Shown here piece by piece: positions 1 to 13,551 of a stretch of DNA of 64,000 bases. Source of the DNA: Anisakis pegreffii (lineage: Eukaryota; Nematoda; Chromadorea; Rhabditida; Anisakidae). Under the pieces are notes generated by a model. It searched no databases and was not told where the DNA came from. It saw only the letters and a program-made list of their open reading frames with translations. Location of the stretch: the NCBI GenBank assembly GCA_035041965.1, contig JAPYMA010000827.1, forward strand, positions 86,707 through 150,706, in the 5' to 3' direction. Each line of letters begins with the position of its first letter. Position 1 is the first letter of the stretch. The position numbers were made by a program, and so were the translations under genes.

Positions 1-1470
1 CTTGTTTACGAGGCTATTCAATGCATTATAACGCATCATTAATGCAGCATAACGATTGCTATTGATGGACACGGTTAAACGCCAGGATACTTTACCGTGC
101 ATAATAGAGGATATCCACAGATTCTAGACATTGATGATCGCTTATTCACACATCATTGAAGCGATTGTTAATACGCAACGAAAGAAACAACAAATAACAT
201 CATTAAAATTTATTCTTGGTCTGTAAATTAGCGACGATGTTATTATTGTGATGTGAAACTCTCAGGCTGAGTCTAATGCTGACAATATTACGACGTATTA
301 CGCAGACAACAAATAACGTAACGTAACACGTAGACACTTCATTAATATAATGTCATCGCATAGGTGTACTGGCTCGAGAAGATTTTTTAATGATCAAGAA
401 ACCTTTAGCATGCAGGCAGCATCGTTCATTCTGTGATTGAGCGACTTTACAAGAATGCGAACGGATGTGAATAATACTTTAAGAAATTTTCAAAACAGAC
501 AAAGTTGCTTCGAGCATGACGATGAATGATGATAAACATATCTGTGCTCTGTGTTGTCAGTTTCAAGACTGCGGAGAGCAGCAATCGCAAATAGTCATAA
601 ACAGCAATGAATCCATGAATGAGTTCTCGGTTAAAAGCTGAGAACGACCTCATAAATTTCACATGACCACTTGAGTGCGCCAATGAATTACGGCCGACAA
701 ACGTCGTGAATCATCGAAATAATATTTTGCAATGAGATCGACGTCACGTTTCGAGTGGATCACACAATAAAATAGATACTTTCGAAATGAAGCAACATAA
801 TTTCTATGAGATGAAAACGCGATTGAAAGATACCGTAGAAGCATTCAATTCATCATAAATAATGCTTTGAATTGTCATTGGACTGATTTTTTTTGCGAGA
901 TTCCTAATTGCGTTCCCATCAGCATTGTGTAATAGAATGACGTGAATTCTTCATGAAATAAACTCATTGATAACTCATCAACGACTCCGTAGAAGTTTGC
1001 AACTCGGCGCGTAGTCATTCGAAAAAAAATGTGTTGGTGACAGCAAGCAGTTCGATTTAGTTAGCTGAATAAGCTAATTCAATGGATACAATGACTCTGA
1101 AGTAGTGTATCTATTTTTCAGTGACTGTGATCGCAGAAGTGGTTCTTGATAGGACTGACTGAGTAACGAATGAAAGAAAAAGTGCGATTGGAGCAAATTT
1201 ATAATTACTATCAATTTCATCCATCCATCTAGATGGGCATCTGTCTGAGACCTCATAAACTCCGTTGCTATCTATCAAACTCATTTTTCAGTCACTATTT
1301 TTCTTCGACTGAAACGATAAACGATGTCTGACGAATGCTGATAACAAATACTTAATTTCTATAAACGGTGGGCATATTTGATGTTTGATGTAACAACTGC
1401 AATGTGCAAGTGACGAAAAGGCAATGTCATTATAAGATGATCCTTTATTTGGTCCTAGCAAACAAATCAT

Positions 1471-1560
1471 ACCTGGATTACCTGGATTGGCCAGGCTATC
1501 AATCGTTTGTAACGTTGCTAGCCACAATGCTCGCGTTTCCGTTCGCACTGTTTTAGCCTT
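1471..1560. repeat. Copy 1 of a 90-bp dispersed repeat
   Basis: This segment matches 47,142-47,231 over 90 bases without gaps, with 83 identical positions by my count. The last 39 bases are identical apart from none that I can see. On the minus strand the segment lies in an open frame running from about 1,605 to 1,288, including a short Asn-Pro-Gly-Asn-Pro-Gly stretch. That frame is interrupted by a stop in the other copy. I do not recognise the family. The second copy is flanked by direct repeats, so this copy may be closer to the source or simply an older insertion. Confidence 0.7.
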
Positions 1561-4500
1561 GATTGACGCCACTCTGCTGGCTAGACGAACAGGCCAAGTG
1601 AACACATTATACAGTATGAATTTTGATCATTCATTGAGAGGGTTACTTTATTTTAACGTTTCTTACTTATTTATTTGCATTTATATGATGTGTATTCAAG
1701 TGATCACTTTGGTGGGTGTCTCGTGGAATTGTATGGAATTTCAATGAACGCGAGGAATTATGATGGGTGATCGATGAGGTAAAAGACTGGAATTATTGAT
1801 GAGGTAGATTACAGATGAAATGAATGTCTGGAATTCAGAAGATATTACAAGACGATAAACTAGATGAATATTCATGCATGCGATACTGCTCAATTATTCA
1901 TTGATCCCTCATCGACACCCATCTAGGCATATGTGCATAAATTTTGGACGCAAGTAAATTATGACATAATATGTATTTTAGATTCAAGTGAGTCAAAAGT
2001 ACTGCGATAAAAAACGCTCGAAACGAAATTTAATTTCCAGAAGACAATTCGAATGCAAATGGTCGTAAATACGCCAGGCGAACTGGCGATAACGAGCAAT
2101 CCATCTCTTTGAGACGTTCCAACATCACAAATTACTTTTTCTTGTTAGTATCGCTTTCGGTGTTAGAAAACAAATTTGGACTGAGACGTTTCGTTTGTTT
2201 GCAATTGAAAACCACTGAGCAATTGAAAATTTCCACTAATCTGGTACGTTTCGCTTGTTTCTTAAAGAAAAGAAAAAAACTTCGGCCTACAAATCGTTGG
2301 GAAATATGAGCGCCTTACATTGAGTTAGTGTAATGAGGCAGCATTGAAATGGATATAGATTGCCGAATAAATAAGCGTTTTCAAAGTAATTATTGCCTCC
2401 GTGTATCACATTGTTCGAAAATTTTTGCCCTATCCACATACCATTCCACGCAATTAGTTTCCTTCAGCTAATCTTGATTTGCTCTGTTTTTTTTTGGCTA
2501 TATTTAGATGAAATGCTGAATGGAATGGCTGTATTTGTTGTATTCGAAGAAGTGACGAGGAATGATGTAAATTTGAAGTAATTGAATACATGAACAATTA
2601 ATTAATGTGATCTCCTAATAACGGAAAATTTCTAGCGAAACCCACAGAAGTATTTGCGTCAGCAGACGGATTTATGTCCAAATAGAAGCATTTGCCACTC
2701 ATTTTTTGCATTCATTCAAATCAAAATTTAACTCACAATCAGTCGCATTTCGACCTTTCGAGTCGATGTTCAACGAATTCTTTTTCACCCATATTTCACC
2801 CAATCAAGTCAGCCGGATTTCTATTCCTTGCCATTTGTATCTCAACAAATTTTGCTTGATTTAATTAACGAATTCCAACGAAAACGGATCATTTCTATGA
2901 AAGTGGCATGTTATCAAATGTGATCATGTGGTCGGGTAATTTCGTCAAACTCTTATGAAAATGTGGGCACGAATTGCTTCTCATATAGCCAGTATTGGAA
3001 GTTACACTAAAACCCGCCTTTCATGCTGTATTATTGCTTGCACATACTTTCTACTCGGCAATAAACTATCATAACATAACTCATTATGAGGAACATCAGA
3101 GTTGGGAAAAATCGGTAAAATTATTGCCTAATTTCAAGCATAGTTAGAAAAAGTATTGTCTAAGTTATAAAAAGTTAACAGTGCTGAAATACAATCATCC
3201 ATCAAATGAACAGAACTGCATCGGACATAAGAAAACACATTCCATCGAACAGACTAAATAACTGCTTCAATAATTCACAAACGATCCTTTCAAGGCAACC
3301 ATTTGAAAAAAATTATAAGACAAATCGGATTTCTTAGGGTGTGCAAATCTCTGTAATTGTGAACGACAGAGATTTTCATTGTCCTGTTTGCACTTTCTGC
3401 TATTAATAGAACATTCGACATTTCAAATTCTCATAAATGATCTATTAAAATGAAAATTTTGCTCACGAGTTCGTCGCTCGAGAACAAATCGTTTCTTATG
3501 AGTAACAATTTGAATCTTTAAAATGGTTAACAATTATTCGTTTGTTTTCTTCGAAAAAAAACTGCAAATTTCAGTACAATAGATTCCAGAGCCACTTGTA
3601 ACGTTATGTGATGATGGCTGGCCTCAGATGTGTTCGGATCATATATGATGAAACACATATCATATATGATGAAAATAATGATTTCTAGTAGAAAATCACT
3701 GCCATATCAACTGGAAAATTTGAGGACAGAGTTTACACTTTAAAGAGTGCTTGTGTTGAATTTACATCGATTCGTTATTTGCTTCGTGAAGTGTAGAAAA
3801 AAATGCACTTGAATAGTGCATATGGTATCGTTCTATGGAATCACGGATAAAACATCTACTGGAAGATAGGGTTGTGGTTAAATTGGCTTCAAAGGATGAA
3901 ATATGGGTGTGCAAACAATCCACGGCTGGATAGCATTAACCGTACAATTGCTCATGCAAAATGCATGAACTCTTCCGATATTCTGAACTCAACAATGTTA
4001 TTCTAGTAAAATAATCTGTGTCGTGAGTATTTTCAAAATGTGTGCGGAATTTGGAGCTGACAATTGCGAGACATTTATCGTCAAAAGAGCAAATTTGACG
4101 ACAATTTTTGCCATTTGCAATCCCCAAAAAAAGCGAATGATGGGTCACATCATCTCTCATCAGTAGGTGTTCATTTTGCTGAGGGTAATTTATCAAGATT
4201 AAAATCATTGAAAATTGGCGATTCCACCTGAAATGAGTCATCGAGACTAATCCGATTTTCAGTGGATACATTCTGTTAATTGAGCACATTCAGAGCGCTT
4301 CTTTTTTAGTTGAGGGAAAAATTCGATTCATTTTCGCGCATCGCATAAACATCTTGAAAAGATGACAAACGAATGAGTTTACTCATTTTTCTCGGCATTT
4401 CCAATGTGTCACAGAGCACATTAAGAAAGTATGACTGACAGACAAATGAAACAAGATTAATGAAGCGACCGATAGCTTAAACTGATGAAAGGAACACAAA

Positions 4501-7500
4501 AAAGTACACTGAATAAATGAACGAATTTTGCAAAAAAAATGAATTTGAAAATATATTTCTGAGTCATTAGTAATTTCATGACGAATCACAATCGCTATGA
4601 CGACTCCAAAAAGTTCGACGTGTTATCACATCGAATCTGCATCGATATGAAATTCGCAAAATGACACACGGGTGCTGAGAACTCCTTGAGTGTTGGTTTC
4701 TTCTGCATCTTTTTCGGTTTCGACAAGAGGGCTATCGGCACTTTTTAAAATCCCAAACCAATTCATTGCGTTCACGCTTGCACGGAAAGGCAGTAGTTGT
4801 TGGGCTACTTCGTAGACTCATTGAAAAATTCACGTGAATGTGAAATTTTTGATGCAGAAAATATGGATGATGCCGTCTTAGAATGAAACAAAGTGAACAA
4901 GCAATATTCCGTCGATAGTTCAGCTCTAATTTCCGAAGTTTATTGAAAGTATTTTCTCGGAACTAATCGCCAATATACTGGGATAGAGCGAAATGCTGAA
5001 ACAATGCTTTTCATGAACTGGGGAAAACGAATGGGATTTCAATAGGATCTGACTGAAATTATTTTGTGATGAGCATGAAAGGATGAATAGATGAGGTTGG
5101 CTTGATGATGTGTTGTGATGTATGAGTTTATTTTTGAGCTGTGATGTTTGATGATCGACTGAGTTCGATTTCTTAACAGGCTATATACAATTCAATTATC
5201 TGAAGCGCCGACCATTCCACGAACAGTCAAAGACTGTGATAATATGTCTCCACATATTGACTGCGTGTGATCGAAAATGTGTGATCAAGACTTCGGAATA
5301 CTTCAGATATTTCATCACTTGATTCGACTGGAAACTGAAAGAGTGTCTTAATCTGTTCAATTAGTTTCACAAAAAACAAGTCAACTGCAAAAAAAATTTG
5401 TGCAGCTAATCAATGACGAAACGAGACTTACAAGTGGATATTGAATTGATCCCAGTAACCTTCATCTAAAAAACAGTCGTTAAGCAGAAATGAAATTGTT
5501 TCAAGCACATATGAGTGTGCCATGAAACAAATATTGCGTTCCATTCCAAAAATAACACCAGACGATGAGGCGATATTAAAATGAAAATGCATTCATTGAA
5601 TAAATATTTCAATATCCTTCGGGAACATCGAATAAAATGCTTCCATACAATAAAGATTCCACATAAGAGCACAAATATTATCAAAATAATATGGGTAAAA
5701 AGGTGCTCTGTTTGTTCGAAACGTTGCCGGCCGTATAAACGTGATTGATGCTGAAGAAATTTTTTTTTGAGTTTAAGGAAAATTGCAATCAGTTCAAATA
5801 GGGATTCGTTAATTACACTAAATGCAGCCATTTCTGAATCCTTTCATATTTGAATGGTCAAATAATTAAGTGAAGAAAGAAGATCGTGCATTCTATATTA
5901 AATTGACCTGATAATGAACTACCGTTCTCACTTTTATTATCATCATAATGAAGCGATCCTTCTGCTTGATAGAATACCCACTGCGATTTGTAAAGGATCA
6001 CAAACACGACATAGTTTTCATTATTATGATAGCTAATTGCACTTTTGCATGCCACTGTTCCACTGCGAGAAAAAGCCGCATAGACAGCAGCAGGTCTGAG
6101 TACAATTTCATCCGTTGATAAGAACGAATTGCAAGTGTATATGTCCTTACTTTGATGGTGTTATAATTGGTTGCTTTTTGCTACTTCGTTAACGTTTCAA
6201 ATGAATTGCGGGTGGAAACGTACTTGCTAATCAGTCTAACGATAAGTCTAGAATTTTGAGTGACACTAAAAATGAAATACGAATGCAGACATCATGAAAT
6301 AGGTGAAAGTAACTTAATCAATTATTCAAGAAATGTATAGTGTGGTGAAAGCAACGACGTTTGATATCGTGAATAAACCAATCAAGAATGAGAAGGAAGC
6401 AGTAGAAGAGGAAATACAACAGTATATTTGACGCAGTTATAAAATATCTTAGCAGGACTTATAAGGTGATTAAAATGACTAATTGTACTGAAATTTTAGG
6501 TCAGGATATCTATACATGGAAGAAAAAGGCTTAATGGTGTCTAGTTCGATGTGTCAATTGAATGATTCCTACAGTTTGCTAGATTCCGGAACAGCTGAGC
6601 GGACTGATGATTTTCTGGCAAATACTGACTGGTAGTGAGGATTTTGCAAACCACGTGAAATATCTGCACTGACAATACCACGAAAGATGTTTTCGTCAAT
6701 GAATTCAATCATCTGAAAAGGAAACTTTGTGCCGCGATCGAATTTTCAGTTGTGATCAGACAGGACTCCATTATCGCATTCTACTTCAATGGGCTTTTAA
6801 TCGACAACAACTATTTGAAACGAATACAAAATCGAAAACCTGACGTTTTATGACATTTCTGATGGGGTAGACATACGTGTGATGTAAATACCCAATGTTC
6901 GTCGTCGATATGGTCACAGCTGCATGAAACAACTGGATGTGTTGTTGATGCATAAAAAGATGCGTGTATTGGAGGAGAATCGTAAAGGGTAAGCTTGTTG
7001 ATATGTTCATGGATAATCGTTCATGGAATATAGACGATGTGCAGCAGATTCAATCATTTTAATTGATCACGGAAGAGAACAAATTAACAAATGACTTAGT
7101 TCATTTGTTATACGGCGATGAATAGGGAATGAGGCGAATGGCCTTTTATTTTAATTTCATAAATTATTCACTGCACACAATTTGTGCCTCCTTCCTGATA
7201 GTAAAATTGGCTTTCGAGAGCATTTGTTTTCGAAAAAAATCCCACAGAAAAATGTCGCGAAGTTCCGCTTTATTCAATCAAATATTACGATATAGAGGTA
7301 TCCGCTTCAGTGCAACTCACTTATGAGGTTCCTCATGGTACTTTCGTCCCAAATATTATTTCGTTCAACTTCCTTCTTCTGGATAACCAGTACATACTTG
7401 AAAATCTGAATGATCAATCAACAATACTGGAGAATCCAAATGTAAGTAATTTTACATAAGGGATCGCGAATATAAGTAATAGATCTTGTCAAATATGAAT

Positions 7501-9994
7501 GATTTTTTTGTGCGCATCATTTCATGCAGGGCGTTTGAAACGTTCGAAAATTAAGAAGATAGCTGAAAGAAGAAAACGCAATAAGATCTGCTAGCGTATC
7601 TCATGCTCATTCTTTTGATCAGCAGCATAAGTATCCTTCAAGTGCTGCTGAACAAACACAATTCTGAGATTTTGAAGCAACCGATGAGGTGATAAGAGGG
7701 TGAGTGATTGTGTTGAAGTTTGCAATCAAAAATGGAATTCTACCAATAATGACTCGCTGAAAACTGCTAAAATTTTGTTTCATGCTCACAGTGAGCCTTA
7801 AGTGAGAATTCAACTACCAATAAAATTGCCACAAAGTGGCAGTTTGCGTTATTGGAACGAAGCAAATTGCTCCCCATATAACTGTTCACATTCACGGTTC
7901 GTTTCATATGAATCAACGCTTTCTGCGATAATTCTTAAATCGACCAAAACCATTTTGTCTACTTACTCAGATAAAATCTACGAACATGATTGCTTGAAGT
8001 TCACCGGTTTTTCTCTGTTCACTAGTCGGGAAGTTCATCCAGAAAGTGCACTAACGGTCAATACTACAAACCAAAAAAGCAATTGTTTACACATCGACAG
8101 TTGACACATCAATTGACACAACGACAGATTGGCTACCGCTTCATGCTTACAGGTAATCGAGAGCACTCAAAAGTCTCGCCTCCACCGTTTTCAGAAGTCA
8201 TGGATCTGTACGTGTATGTCATCATTATAACTTTGAAGGCATACTTCTTGTCACAGTGTGATAACATAGTGTAGGCGGTAAAGCACTGGCTTAGAAATGT
8301 GACAGTGGAATTAGATCACGATGTAGCTAGTTGTTGGATGAACAGGAGGACTTTTGTGAATACAATTCGCTCGGTTTACATGGTGCACTTAACAAAAATT
8401 TTTTTGTTCCAAACAATTCTTAAAAGGCATCATACAAGTATGCCCGGTCTAGAGAAACACAATACAAGCTTAGACATGAAATGTTTTATTAGAAAGTCGT
8501 TCGAATATAATCCAGATTATTGGTGTGGCATCCAGAGGTAGGACAAGAATGAAAATCGAAAATGATTTTTTGATTTATACCGATGCGATCGGTCGTTATG
8601 ACAACTCATCATGGTATTAATGTCATGAAATGAAATGCTCTGCAATTAGGCATAATTAACTGCTGTGCATGGTTTTCATGAGGCACCATCATTAGCGGAT
8701 TCATGAGGCATCCAAAAATTTTCGTGCCATCCAAAAATCAACCCCTCCGCGCAAGAAGAGCAAACGGTCCAAGGCAGTATTGTTTGGGCTAGATTAGGAA
8801 TGCAAGGAAGATATTGTATGATATTTAATTGAATAAATGAAGTGAACCACTGGTCCATTTGTTCAATAAATTTTAATGCGAAATTGCGTTTACGCTCAAC
8901 GAAATTGTGTTCGATTGTACTTTCATTGATTGTCATAATGCTTCGATGCCATCGAAGTTATAGGTGGAATGAAATTTCAAGAAAACAACTCAAGTGGAAA
9001 GCAAGCCTCACGATAGAACATAACTTTGGATAGAGTAATTTTTCACTGCATACTATTTCTGTGGCAGACTCCGAATTCCACATTCATTTGCAGTACTTCA
9101 GTGTATAAAGTTGATTATTCTCATTGACACAACTCAGTTTAGAAGACACTCGTATGAGAATACCGAGTGAGGAAATTCCACTGTATTAAACGCAAATGAA
9201 TTCAGCGTATTGTTCTCTAAGCATATCCCTGACATTTTCAACCTCATCAATAAAAATCTACTAACTGCTAAACTATTCTTATCTCATTTTGTTTTAACAT
9301 TGTCGAAAACAACTGAACTTCACTGCGTTGATAACATTAATGATTCCATAATAATTTACGTATGGTAACATTTAATATCAGTATCAATGAGAAGCATCGT
9401 TCACCAATCATGACTCTTCCTCTTGTCATATCTGAGAATGGAACATGAAAGAGTTCATGTGAAAATTCTGAATTTTCATTTTATCAACAGCATTCAAAAA
9501 CAATTAATAGCATTCCATTCCAAGAGGCATCGCAACACATAACTCATTTCTAAGCATTTCAAAGGAGCTCCATGATGAATGAATGGCAATGTGAAACGAA
9601 CGCATAATCCCGCATAAGATTAACAAAATGAACGAAGATGCTGTCAGCATTATTTTACGTCATTAAAGCACACCAACAACAACCCAATTGATGAGATACG
9701 AGAATCTAATTTACAATTACAAAACGTATCCAATAATTTGTAATGATGCGGCGATGTGATTGAGAATTAGGCGGATTGAATTAATTGTATGGAAAACATT
9801 GGTGTGATAAATAACCACTGAAACATATTGCTACTGAATGAGGCATTTTTTGATTGTGTGCCGTTCAAAATATTGGCATTGATCGTCCAAAAGCATTATG
9901 AGTGAATGCATTGTGAACCATTCGAGTACATCTTGCCAATTACTACTGAAAAAGAACAGCTTACTGCTTTAGGGAATAATTCTTTGCGAATAGG

Positions 9995-10011
9995 GTGTGT
10001 GTGTGTGTGTG
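9995..10011. repeat. (GT)n microsatellite
   Basis: An uninterrupted run of eight GT dinucleotides in unique AT-rich sequence. Confidence 0.9.
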
Positions 10012-13000
10012 AAAGTTCTCATGGAACAAAAGAAACGACTCTAGGCATGTGATAATTCGGAAATTGCAACGGCAAACAATATATTATTGTCTGATGACAA
10101 TGCAAATTACGAACGTCTGCAAAACTCCCAATGTCATTTGTGTATCATAAACAAAAGAATCGAAATAATGTGTTGTGTGTTGGTTGAGGTGAATGAAGTA
10201 AGTGGAAATTGGATTGAAACATAACCATTTCATTGGTTTGAGGAACTGACGACGAAGCTGACCAGGTATCTTGGTTGGGAGCAAGAAGAAGTACGAGTAT
10301 GTGAGGATTCAACGGAGCACGAGAAGGAGGGGCGTTCAGTGCTAGTGGATATCATTCGTTCAAGAATGAATGAATGAGAATATAGTAATGGTATAGAAGA
10401 TCTAAACATTCATGCATCTATCGATAGAGAAAGGTAGGTATATGAAGGGAGATATAGGAGTAGCATCAGTGGTTTGTGTGTATACCGGCTGACGTTTGAC
10501 TAGTGACTCTTATCAGGACTTATCCGATTGTTGCGTTCTTTACATGCTTAAAGAATTTTATTGTTGTGCATGAAATACAAATGAAACAAAGATATACTGG
10601 CTTGAGAAAGCACCAAGTTATTCATTCAAATCGGAATGCATCGATTACCGTCATGCAATCGAAGCAACTGAAAGCAATCGGTAAATTTAGACCAATAGCA
10701 GATGCTTGCTTGACAAAGCTGACAGCCAAGCCGATGTGAAAGAGTTCAACTGCGGTCAATTGAAAATGTAACTGAAGTTGTACAATTGGCCACTAAAACG
10801 ATATGAAGAGCATTTTATTAAACTCTGGGCTCCTCCAAATCTACATCTTCAGTTATGTGGTGTATCAGCTTGTTGTGCTCGTACCCACATGAATGACTGG
10901 AATTCCCCGATGGTCTGTGTTCTTTTACTGAGTTGTTCAAATGTTTGTGAATGATGGCAAAAACAAATGAATAATGGCAAAAACAGGAACATTCATCCAT
11001 TGACAGAGTTTGTAGATACTTTTGTTTGATGAATTGTTTTTGAACACGACATATTAAGCACGGAACATCATCAATCATTCTTCATAAATATCCGCAAGTA
11101 AAGCGGCACATCTATTTCATCATAATTGTCATCACTATCATCATATTAATTGAGTTCACTCGGATGTTCATCTGAATCGGTGAATATTATAATTGCAGAA
11201 TAATTATCTTCTTAATGGAGATTTTTTAAATTTACGATTAGATGTATCTATAGATATATGTGACTAACATATCAAAAATATTACTTGCTAGCTAGACACA
11301 AACAAGAAATATGTTGGGTCGGGATAGAATCGATAAGCAATTCGATCGAGATGTATGGATCAAGAACGGATAATTTGCTTTCAGAGAGAGAGAAGAATTG
11401 AAATGAGATGAGATGAAACAAGTTTATAATTTGAAAATGAAAATGAACAAGGCTCTTAGATGGCTAATTAAGAAGCATAGATATTGAATGACCATTTCTA
11501 TAGTTATGAACGATCAAGCGGTCGTCGACAGACACACGTCGAAGTATTTGTGTGGCTAGTTTCTTCAACGGAAAAATTTTTAGAAGTGTTGTTGTTAAGC
11601 ATGCATTTAAGGATTGGACTAAAGGTGTGATGAATCTCGTAAACAATGCAAGAGGTTTCAAAAGAACATCTTCAGCTGTTCGGTTGGTTAATGGAGATGA
11701 AAATACGAACACCAGCACCAGTAGCAGCTCATATGGAAATTGCTACTGCTAATGCAGGCAGCATCGCTATGGAACAAGCATCGAGCGAACATAATAACGA
11801 GTGGATGGATGGATTAATGACGGACGGACGATACGAAGTGGTTCGTTTTGTTGGAATTCATTTGATGATGATTGTGCTTAGCTGTTAATTGAAGCACACA
11901 CGGTTGGTTGACCGATAGATTATGCATGCCGATTGAATGGCACGCAATCACCGCTAATTATTGCATTTATTCATTCACATTCAATGCGTTCCTCGGAAAC
12001 TGATCCAGATAATCTCCGCATTTCAGTGCAAAGCAACGTTTGTTGTGATATGTGCAAAGTGTATAGCGATCAGAGCACTCACGTAATCGGATCAATTCTT
12101 TTTGAAAATTGTTGCTTGAAAATTGAAAATTTAAAAAGTTGAAAATTGAAAAGAATGCTTTTTGAAAATTGTTACCATCAAAATTAACATTCCCCCATCA
12201 GCGAATTCGATTAAGATGCATAATTTTGCTCACAATCAATGCCTTACAAATGAATAAGAAGAGACTGCGCTTTCAGAAATTTGTCTGAATTAGTGCAATG
12301 GCATCTTCAATAAAAATTATCTACCTACCTACCGAATGTGAGATTTTGAATGCGTCGATTATTTCACCGTCATTCGCTTACTGAAGCATCAGATAGTGTG
12401 AAATTGGTGCCGAAAATTGGAACACAGCAATGATCACATCAGTTCATGCATTGTCTGTTCGTCGAATTTGATAAACACAATGATATCAGTCAGTATCAAA
12501 GAGTTGACGCTGTGATAAGTTCAGGCTGCGGACAAGGAACAACGAGCTGATAAAAGCAATACTTCTAAGTGAGAAAATTGAGGGACATTTAAAAGATTTC
12601 CATCGAAGAGATATTTGGTAATAAAGTAATTTCCATTGAAAAGTTCATTTAAGACCCTTTCTGGTACGTTCCAAAAAAACTGATTTAGATAATCCTTAGC
12701 GCAAACCAATTTGTAGCGAGTGGTATAAATTAGAAGGATTAATGTCTTTCTCTAATCATTAATTTATTTTATTCATCTGAAAGCTGAGCAGATTTTTGGA
12801 AAGGCATTCCTATTGCACTTTCATTATCATGTATAATTTTCCAGCTTTTTTAATTAAACTTCCTTCTTGCGTCCAATTGAATCACAGATTTTGAAGTACT
12901 CTTTTTTGGGTGATACAATCGTGCCAAATGGGAATTATGCATTGGAGCCATGCAAATCTCCAGCGAATGCCGAGCATTAAGCACAAATGTCAGTACTGTC

Positions 13001-13519
13001 TGTAGTTGAGGAGGCACACATACTTTATTATCAACCTAAGCACTTCCTCACAATTTTTTAGCTCATCGCAGACATAGCTTCGCATAAAAACGAAGCTTGA
13101 GAATATGCGCGCACCGTATCAGATTCGAAATCGTCATTAAAAGTTTACTTTAATTATGACTCACAGATCAAATAATTAATAGAAGTAACAAAGTTGTTGT
13201 TGCAGCAAAAAGCTGCTACTGCAGTACAATAGATGACGAGAAGTACGACACTTGAAACCGCTTCTCTGAGGAATATATCACCTGTGGATCATTTAAATCC
13301 TTAAGTTCGCTTTTAAAGATCCTTTGAATCGCATCCACGTCATTGCTTTCAATTCCAACTTTTCAACGGACGAAAATTCACGCGAGAAAAGTTTTTGACT
13401 ACAAAAAAAAACGCTCCGTTGAGCACACTTGCAAATCTACCTAAAAGAATTGAATCATGCAAAATTTTCCGCTTAACTGAGTGGCAATTCAGCAACAAAA
13501 AAAATATTCATCAGTAGTG

Positions 13520-13551
13520 CTCAAATCATAACGTGACTGTTATGATTTGAG
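13520..13551. repeat. Perfect 13-bp inverted repeat (hairpin)
   Basis: The arms 13,520-13,532 and 13,539-13,551 are perfect reverse complements and enclose a 6-base loop. No gene lies nearby and no T-tract suggests a Pol III terminator directly after it. The function is unknown. Confidence 0.85.
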
